Assembly: GCA_020631105.1 (NCBI GenBank)
Contig: JAHDHW010000003.1
Span: 1 to 64,000, forward strand
Length of the DNA: 64,000 bases
Origin: Saprospiraceae bacterium
Lineage (GTDB): Bacteria; Bacteroidota; Bacteroidia; Chitinophagales; Saprospiraceae
Direction of reading: 5' to 3'
Shown: positions 54,685-61,414 of the stretch, piece by piece
How positions within the stretch are numbered: the first letter of the stretch is position 1
How the letters are laid out: the number at the start of each line of letters is the position of its first letter
Made by a program: the position numbers and the translations under genes
Notes under the pieces: model-generated
Told to the model about the DNA's origin: nothing
Database searches by the model: none
The model's input: only the letters and a program-made list of their open reading frames with translations

Positions 54685-56217
54685 ATGAGAAATATTGTAA
54701 ATAGCGCTTTCAACTGGTACTACAAGCTTCGGTATAAGGAGATTGAGCGTATTCTCAATAATCCACATACGGCTCAGGCAGAAATTTTTCAGACGCTTAT
54801 TAGCTCAGCCAAAAATACTGAGTTTGGACGTTTACATGGATTCGGGTCTATCCGAACCCCTAAGCAATTTCGCGATCAGGTGCCTGTTCAAAATTATGAC
54901 TCTCTCAAACCATACATTCAAAGAATGATGGAAGGAGAAAAAGATATTCTCTGGCCCGGTCGGGTTGAGATGTATTCCAAATCTTCAGGTACGACAAGTG
55001 ATAAAAGTAAATTCATCCCCGTCTCTCAGGTGAATTTTGACGAATGCCACATCAAGGGTACCTGGGATACGATGACGATTATCTATGATCAGATTCCGGA
55101 TTGTACCATATTCTCCGGTAAGAACTTCATCATGGCGGGTAACCATTCGGTTTATAAGCCAGGGTCGAAAACTATTTACGGAGATGTGTCCGCCTTGATG
55201 ATAAAGAATATGCCTAAGATCGCAAAGCCTTTCTTAGAGCCGGAGCTGGATATCGTCTTTCGGGATGATTGGGAATCAAAGATTGCTATGATGGCGGAGG
55301 TTGCCTGTCGGCCTGATATCGCACCAATGATCAAAATGATTGGCGGTGTGCCTACCTGGACAATTGTATTCTTCCGTCATATTCTAGAGCACTCCGGCAA
55401 ATCAAACATGTTAGAGGTGTGGCCAAATTTTGAGACCTACATTCATGGTGGCGTAAATATTGAACCTTACCGCGAGCAATTAGCTCAGCTCCTTCCGTCA
55501 GAACAAGTAAAATATTTTGAAGTCTATAATGCTTCTGAAGGCTACTTCGGTACGAAGTTGAAACTTGAAGATGATGACATGTTACTCTTAGTGAACAATG
55601 GGGTGTACTATGAATTTATCCCGATGGATCAATGGCATGAGGATGAACCTAAAGCCATTCCCCTAGAAGATGTCGAAGTGGGTAAAAATTATGCTTTAGT
55701 CATTAGCACCAATGCAGGACTCTGGCGTTATGTCATAGGAGATACCTTAACGTTTACTTCCATTAATCCATATAAAATAAAAATCACCGGACGAACTAAA
55801 CAATTTGTCAATGCCTTTGGTGAAGAGGTCATGGTATCCAATACAGATAAAGCAATCGCAGAGGCTTGTCAGGAAATGAATGCGATCGTTTCAGAATATA
55901 CAGTTGCTCCTATCTACTTTAAAAACTCTGGTAAAGGAGGGCACGAATGGTTGGTGGAGTTCGAAAAAGAACCAATTGACATTAAAGCATTCAATGCCTT
56001 ACTCGACCAAAAATTGCAGATGATTAATTCCGATTATGAAGCAAAACGCTATAAAGATATGGCACTTCAGGAATTAATGTTACGACGTTTACCGAAAGGG
56101 ACTTTTATGAGTTGGATGAAGCAGCGCGGAAAATTAGGTAATCAAAATAAGGTTCCTCGCCTGGCGAATAACAGACAGTATGTCGATGACATTTTGAACT
56201 TTATGTTAGAAGCGTAA
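54685..56217 (+). CDS. GH3-family (auxin-responsive type) acyl-adenylating enzyme
   Basis: This 510-residue protein of the GH3/JAR1 group within the ANL adenylate-forming superfamily has an ATP P-loop-like SKSSGTTSDKSKFIPVS (residues ~95-110), the A5-like YNASEGYFG, and GLWRYVIGDT and ITGRTKQFVNAFGEEV near the hinge. In plants GH3 enzymes conjugate amino acids to acyl acids. Bacterial members are widespread in Bacteroidota with no settled substrate. It starts with a strong SD and stands between uvrA and a T9SS protein gene. Confidence 0.88.
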   Translation: MRNIVNSAFNWYYKLRYKEIERILNNPHTAQAEIFQTLISSAKNTEFGRLHGFGSIRTPKQFRDQVPVQNYDSLKPYIQRMMEGEKDILWPGRVEMYSKSSGTTSDKSKFIPVSQVNFDECHIKGTWDTMTIIYDQIPDCTIFSGKNFIMAGNHSVYKPGSKTIYGDVSALMIKNMPKIAKPFLEPELDIVFRDDWESKIAMMAEVACRPDIAPMIKMIGGVPTWTIVFFRHILEHSGKSNMLEVWPNFETYIHGGVNIEPYREQLAQLLPSEQVKYFEVYNASEGYFGTKLKLEDDDMLLLVNNGVYYEFIPMDQWHEDEPKAIPLEDVEVGKNYALVISTNAGLWRYVIGDTLTFTSINPYKIKITGRTKQFVNAFGEEVMVSNTDKAIAEACQEMNAIVSEYTVAPIYFKNSGKGGHEWLVEFEKEPIDIKAFNALLDQKLQMINSDYEAKRYKDMALQELMLRRLPKGTFMSWMKQRGKLGNQNKVPRLANNRQYVDDILNFMLEA

Positions 56218-56232
56218 CTCTTTTCTTTACAA

Positions 56233-58131
56233 CTATTGCTTAACCAGCTTTCCCGTCGAATAGGCTCCTGTTAGTGTCCTAAGCTGATATATGTATATAC
56301 CCTTTGTTGGTAATTCTGCTGCTGATAAAGGGATCGTGTTCTGCCCTTGTACCAGATCCATAGTTTTCTTTATTATTCGCCGACCGTCACCTGCCATGAT
56401 TACTAATGTACCCTTTGTTGATGCTGGCATTTCCACATTAAAGCTCGCAATGTTGTCGAAGGGATTAGGGACTATTTGCGTCTTTAAGGGTACATCGTTA
56501 AGCAGAGGTGATTGGATATCTAAAGAAAGGCCGATGATGTTTAAATCTTTGTCATAAGCTTCAGGGGAAAGCGTATTATTTATAAGTCGAAGTGCTGTGC
56601 TCAAGTTTCCAGGGCGTTTAGCCTCAAAGTATAAAGAAAATAAAACCTCGTCATCAACCTTAGTAACTTGTTCTCTAAGGTCTAGCCAACTTACTTTTAA
56701 ATAGCCGTCTTTTGCCTTGGATAAGCCTAAATTCTCTGACGCAAAATCTGATAAAACCCCTGAAGTACTATGTTCGAATTTTAATAGATCAGCATCGAAT
56801 TCAAGCTCAAATTGTAAACCACTGAGATACTGCAGATCATTTAATTTAAAGTCAATTTTGATTTTTTCTTCTGCATCAAATATTTGCTCGTTAATGAGTA
56901 AGCTACCTTTACTTCGGTCTTCTATTGATGGCGAGGTAAAAAGGCCTGGATCTGCTGATTTGTTTACATCACCGACTTTCATTCCGATATAGTTCAATTG
57001 AATATCTTCACTGTTGTTATTGATGTTAATGACTGAAGGGAATGTTGATTGGAACGGGTTACTTTCATTCTCAAAAACATAATCTTCAGGAATGAAACGC
57101 CAAGACGGGAGATTAGGAAACTGATCAATGTGGTCAAGAATTAATTGTCTGATTAATACAACATCGAAAATCGAAATATTCCCGGAGTTATTTACGTCCG
57201 CAGCAATTATCTTGTAAGGCGACCCTAGCTGCTCTAAACCAAGAATATGTTTTGCTATCAAAAGGGCATCAAAAGTACTTACGCCATTTCTGGGATTAAT
57301 ATTTTTACTTACGTTAACATTGCCGAATAAGGGAGTGGCAGAAATATCATAACAATTATTAGCTAAATACTCGTCGAGGCCAGGAATGGCTGTTAGTCCA
57401 AATTCAATAAAAACACTATCTATCGGGGTGGCACATTCGGTGCTTGCATTAATACAAATTTCAAAAGTTTCAGTAGGACAGGAGTTCAGGTTGTTTTGTA
57501 CTACGATATAAGTTGAGGTATAAGTCCAATTGCCAGCATTATCACTGACCCAAAAGTCCAGCGTTTGTGTACCTAGATGATCGCAGTTTAATGGAATTGA
57601 ACTAGTAGCTGCTACAGGCGGCGCTGTCTGACCAGGACCAAGAGCAGGCATATGTATAAGGAACTGCTCAATACCACAATTATCGAAACTGCCATTATCC
57701 AATAAGGTCGCTGTAAAATCAAACTCTTGAGATGAAGGCATATCAATCGCAAGTCCATTGAAAATACTTATGGTCGGAGCGATGCAATCTTTTACTTCAA
57801 ATAAATAAGAACAAGTAGCTGATGAATCGCAGTTATCCATGACTGTAAAGTCGATGGCATGAATACCTACGGGGTAATCATTAGAAACACTACTTGCCGT
57901 TCCAGAAAAATCAAGACTACCATTATTATCAAGATCTATCGTATAGCTAAAAGATAAATCACTAGTGACACATTGAGTAATTGCTTCTATACCTAACTGA
58001 ATAGAGGCAGATTCACAGGATGAATCCTCTAAGCAAAAGATTTGATCTTCACAGCTAGAGTTTAATGTGATTTGCGCGTATAAAAGGTTAGACAAAGAAA
58101 ATACCAGGCAAAGGGAAAGTAGTAGTCTCAT
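56233..58131 (-). CDS. secreted dockerin/cohesin-like protein with type A T9SS sorting domain
   Basis: This 632-residue protein has a signal peptide ending LLYAQ and beta-sandwich HYR-like modules (residues ~30-215). A dockerin type I repeat pair follows at ~275-330 (NGVSTFDALLIAKHILGL and DVNNSGNISIFDVVLIRQLIL, both with calcium-binding Asp/Asn pattern). A cohesin-like beta domain lies at ~405-520, and the C-terminal type A sorting domain starts VPNPF and ends STGKLVKQ. It is likely exported by T9SS and surface-bound or released. Dockerin and cohesin-like parts on one chain suggest self-association rather than a cellulosome. It is convergent with the GH3-like gene. Confidence 0.82.
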   Translation of the reverse strand: MRLLLSLCLVFSLSNLLYAQITLNSSCEDQIFCLEDSSCESASIQLGIEAITQCVTSDLSFSYTIDLDNNGSLDFSGTASSVSNDYPVGIHAIDFTVMDNCDSSATCSYLFEVKDCIAPTISIFNGLAIDMPSSQEFDFTATLLDNGSFDNCGIEQFLIHMPALGPGQTAPPVAATSSIPLNCDHLGTQTLDFWVSDNAGNWTYTSTYIVVQNNLNSCPTETFEICINASTECATPIDSVFIEFGLTAIPGLDEYLANNCYDISATPLFGNVNVSKNINPRNGVSTFDALLIAKHILGLEQLGSPYKIIAADVNNSGNISIFDVVLIRQLILDHIDQFPNLPSWRFIPEDYVFENESNPFQSTFPSVININNNSEDIQLNYIGMKVGDVNKSADPGLFTSPSIEDRSKGSLLINEQIFDAEEKIKIDFKLNDLQYLSGLQFELEFDADLLKFEHSTSGVLSDFASENLGLSKAKDGYLKVSWLDLREQVTKVDDEVLFSLYFEAKRPGNLSTALRLINNTLSPEAYDKDLNIIGLSLDIQSPLLNDVPLKTQIVPNPFDNIASFNVEMPASTKGTLVIMAGDGRRIIKKTMDLVQGQNTIPLSAAELPTKGIYIYQLRTLTGAYSTGKLVKQ

Positions 58132-58748
58132 GGGAAAATGAATTTATGGTGAAAGAACTATCCGTTCTTTGGAAGAAGCAGAGGAATAAAATACAGGTTT
58201 CTAGAAAGAATAGCAAGGAAAAATTCCCCTCTCCTGGTCTAGGGGAGAGGGGCTACATCCCAAAAACAGATTTGAGAAGAGTCCGTTGCCGAACTCTTTC
58301 GTTTTTGCAGTATGACTAGTCTTACTGCTGTTGATTCTACCCGTAGATAGAAATCATGAGATTACAACTGTTATAAAACAATTGACTCTTATTCAATCTT
58401 CTAGTGTCTAGAAGTAGATTTTGCAATAGTTAATTCTGCTGATAGATTTACATTTATGGGCAAACTCCCCTTTGCCATAAAGGTTATCAGCGCTGATTTT
58501 CTCAACGTAGTTTGCACTTCAAACAAGTGCGTTGAATATATAGGCTAGTTTTAACCGTTAAATGCGGCTAGCTGGTTCTTTAGCTTACGACCAAAGAGAT
58601 AAAATAAAAATAACGGTGATTGGGAATTAGTGAAGGTGATTGGGATGAGTGCAATTCAATACAAATTACAACTTTACAAATATAACGGTTTTATTCTATT
58701 AAAAGATACAGGCTAAGAGAAATTTTTAGAAATTTATTCTTTATCAAC
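58132..58748. other. 600-bp hairpin-rich intergenic region
   Basis: No gene is convincing here. Hairpins are CCCCTCTCC/GGAGAGGGG (58226-58252), TATGG-CAAA/TTTGCCATA (58455-58479, one bulge) and the 12-bp palindrome ATCAGCGCTGAT (58486-58497). A fourth, TCAAC...GTTGA with an inner GCACTT/AAGTGC stem, lies just beyond at about 58500-58540. This could be an unannotated RNA or a repeat relic. Confidence 0.45.
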
Positions 58749-58769
58749 TTGCGTCAACTGAAGAATAAT

Positions 58770-59291
58770 ATGAATATCCGGACAACCTTAGAGGAAGATC
58801 ATTCAAAACCAACAATCATGGAGATTGTCGAGTATGTTGGTAGAAGTACTAAGAAGTTTGCAGAACTTATGGAATGTTTCTTTTGCGATACCAGCCGAAT
58901 CTCACATCATGCATCTTGGGCGGTAGGTTTTTGTGGATTGAAATATCCATCATTAATTATACCCTATCTGGATCAGATGCTGGATTATCTTGAGCAACCT
59001 GTCCATAATTCTATCCGAAGAAATACGGTGCGTATTATGGCGGAAATGGATCTGCCGGAAGAATTTTTAGGACGCGTTGCGGAAATATGTTTTAAGTTTT
59101 TGGATGACCCAAAGGAAGCAATCGCGGTTCGGGTGTTTTCAATGAGTGTACTATTCAATATAGTAAAAAAAGAACCGGAGTTGGCGAATGAGTTACGGAT
59201 CGTAATTGAAGATCATTACCCACACGGATCAGCGGGGTTTAAATCGAGAGGTAAAAAAATATTAAAGGCCCTTGCAAAATTTGAGGCATAA
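58770..59291 (+). CDS. helical repeat (HEAT-like) protein of unknown function
   Basis: This 173-residue cytosolic protein starts at ATG 58770; an in-frame TTG at 58749 is weaker. Regular helix pairs include SRISHHASWAVGFCGL, NSIRRNTVRIMAEMDLP and EAIAVRVFSMSVLFNIVKKEP, typical of HEAT or Armadillo-like repeats that bind other proteins. It is followed by a strong terminator. No catalytic motif is present. Confidence 0.7.
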   Translation: MNIRTTLEEDHSKPTIMEIVEYVGRSTKKFAELMECFFCDTSRISHHASWAVGFCGLKYPSLIIPYLDQMLDYLEQPVHNSIRRNTVRIMAEMDLPEEFLGRVAEICFKFLDDPKEAIAVRVFSMSVLFNIVKKEPELANELRIVIEDHYPHGSAGFKSRGKKILKALAKFEA

Positions 59292-59292
59292 A

Positions 59293-59330
59293 AAAAGCCT
59301 GATGAATTTTCATCAGGCTTTTCATTAAGC
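59293..59330. terminator. terminator shared by the HEAT-like and YceI genes
   Basis: AAAAGCCTGATG (59293-59304) pairs with CATCAGGCTTTT (59311-59322) around a 6-nt loop, with A and T runs on both sides. It lies between two convergent genes and should work both ways. Confidence 0.88.
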
Positions 59331-59346
59331 GTTACATTATAGGTGC

Positions 59347-60009
59347 TTATCCTTCACTACCTGCCTCAGCGCTTAGCTCAATATTAAGTGAAATATCATC
59401 ATGGATGATTTTATCAGCAGCAGTACCGATGATCCCTGAACCATATTTTACGTCCCAGTCTGTACGGTTGATTGTAAACTTAGGTGTAACAGCTGTAAGT
59501 TTGTCGCCCATTACGACAACATTCGCAGGAATGGTAATACTCTTTGTGATTCCTTTCAAAGTTAAATTACCAGTAATTGTATGCGTCACATCTTCACTTG
59601 AAGAAGGAGTTACAGAAACGATTGCAAATTTACCTGTTGCATGCTCGGCTACATTAAAGAAATCCGCAGATTGTAGGTGGCCAACAAGTTTTGCCTTACT
59701 TTCATCATCCAAATCCGCATTGGTGATACTTGCCATGTCAATTGTGAAATCTCCACTAGCGATGTTTCCGTCTTTAACATCAATATTACCGCCACTTACA
59801 GCAATTGTTCCATTATGTTGTCCGGTAACCTTAGTTCCTACCCAATAAACAGTTCCACTGGTAACATTATAAGTTTTTGCAGCAGCGGGAGCAGCAGCTT
59901 CTGTTTGAGCTTCCCCTACTTTGGCAGCCTCCCCTTCAGGAGTATTTTTACAAGCTACGATAAGTGTCATAGCTATCATTGCGATTAAAAGGTTTGATAA
60001 TACTTTCAT
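59347..60009 (-). CDS. YceI-family lipoprotein
   Basis: This 220-residue protein has lipobox LIVAC (Cys20), an Ala-rich spacer, and then a YceI lipocalin-like domain: VYWVGTKVTGQHNGTI at the start, LVGHLQSADFFNVAEH in the middle (family signature), and KIIHDDISLNIEL at the end. YceI proteins bind isoprenoid-type lipids and are often stress-induced. No operon partner is seen. Confidence 0.9.
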   Translation of the reverse strand: MKVLSNLLIAMIAMTLIVACKNTPEGEAAKVGEAQTEAAAPAAAKTYNVTSGTVYWVGTKVTGQHNGTIAVSGGNIDVKDGNIASGDFTIDMASITNADLDDESKAKLVGHLQSADFFNVAEHATGKFAIVSVTPSSSEDVTHTITGNLTLKGITKSITIPANVVVMGDKLTAVTPKFTINRTDWDVKYGSGIIGTAADKIIHDDISLNIELSAEAGSEG

Positions 60010-60126
60010 TGTTCTAACAATTGTTTTGATTAATAATAAAAATGGATAAGACGCAAAGATACGTCATATTCTTTCATGAATAAGAATTGACAAAGTTAAT
60101 ATTCTGGGGTTAAATGGAAAGATCAG

Positions 60127-61011
60127 CTAGTTTAATAAATCTAAGAAGTCGATGGTCTCATCTAATGATTTGAGTACCTGGACATTTCCGCTTGAAGGAA
60201 CGTTTTGGGCCGCAACTTGATATCCGGATAATAATACCTTACAATCACTAAACATCGTAGATAACTTATCTACATACTTTTGAACGGGGCTTTTAGCATA
60301 AGTTTCAGTGATCATTGTAAAGATATAATCTGGCTTATGAATATTACAAGCATCGACTAGATCATTAATTGAGATATTTAGACCAAGATAATATACCTTA
60401 TGCTTTCGTGCTTTTAATAAATAATGCATAAACATAAGGCTAAGTTCTTGACTTTCTTTTTCTGGAAGGTAGATCAGGAATTTTTTGTTCTCATTACCCA
60501 GGGCAAAAGGCTCATTGTCAATTGCCGTTATAATTTTTTGACGGATAAGACAACTCATAAAACTTTCCTGTACCGGATTGATAGAACCCGTTAGCCAGAG
60601 TACTCCAAGTTTATCTAAAAAGGGGTAGATTACCTGTAGCATCGTCTGTTCAAATCCAAGTTGCTGGATGTTAGTAGAAATAATACGATCAAATTTGTAT
60701 TCATCCATTTCGATCATCGAAATGGTTAACGCATCGAGTTGAGTGCTATGCGTGAAGTTTACTTCAGAAATGGCAGCTACCTTTTCAGCAATCTCAGAAT
60801 CATCCATTTTGGCAATCTTTGAGATTTTTATGCCATTTCTGTTTAATAGCGCAATGTTCAACAACTTCTTAAGGTCGCCATCCTGATAATAACGGATGTT
60901 AGTATCTGTTCGCTCGGGCTTAATAATACCATAGCGTTGCTCCCATATCCGAATGGTATGTGCTTTGATGCCACACAATTTTTCCAAGTCTCTTATGGAG
61001 TAAATTGCCAC
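60127..61011 (-). CDS. MerR-family regulator with degenerate cobalamin-binding domain
   Basis: This 294-residue protein has an N-terminal MerR winged helix (residues ~1-70, YSIRDLEKLCGIKAHTIRIWEQRYG) and a CarH/LitR-like helical plus B12-binding domain. The histidines that hold cobalamin are absent. The W-x9-EH motif reads W...QES near residue 150, and the ExH-x-x-G site reads EKESQELS near 185-192. B12- or light-dependent control is thus unlikely, and the domain may bind another ligand or only dimerise. CarH-type proteins usually control carotenoid or photolyase genes; none is near. Confidence 0.85.
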   Translation of the reverse strand: MAIYSIRDLEKLCGIKAHTIRIWEQRYGIIKPERTDTNIRYYQDGDLKKLLNIALLNRNGIKISKIAKMDDSEIAEKVAAISEVNFTHSTQLDALTISMIEMDEYKFDRIISTNIQQLGFEQTMLQVIYPFLDKLGVLWLTGSINPVQESFMSCLIRQKIITAIDNEPFALGNENKKFLIYLPEKESQELSLMFMHYLLKARKHKVYYLGLNISINDLVDACNIHKPDYIFTMITETYAKSPVQKYVDKLSTMFSDCKVLLSGYQVAAQNVPSSGNVQVLKSLDETIDFLDLLN

Positions 61012-61414
61012 TTTATAAAGATGTTTTATTACGTTTCATACGCTTGATCCATTATTAAATTTTACAAATAATGAGATTATCCACGTTTAAACAACATATC
61101 ATCAATAAAGTTTAGCTAAAACCAAAAACATAATAAGAGGCGCTATTTTGATATAGCTCTGTAAATAGAGCTTAATTTTTTCCTTTTTAACTATCTTAGT
61201 CCCTTTTAAAATAGAGAGGTTTCAATTCTTTAACTTTAGTATTCTGAAAGAGAATTATACTAATAAGCGCACCTTGTTAGGTTTTTTGATGGTAAAACCC
61301 TTCTATTTTAGTCTTTAAATGACCTTAGCCCTCTTTTTTTAGCTTGGTAAGGTAATTTTAAAAATTATAGAATTAATTTCCCTAATTATTTTGTGAACAA
61401 AACAGAGAGAAATC
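61012..61414. other. intergenic region before the giant secreted protein
   Basis: This 403-bp AT-rich gap lies between the divergent MerR regulator and the last gene. MerR proteins often bind their own promoter, so an operator is likely, but no clear palindrome was seen. Confidence 0.4.

Noticed and set aside
58132-58748. tmRNA, RNase P RNA or SRP RNA in the hairpin-rich gap
   Set aside because: None of the known core sequences of these RNAs could be recognised.
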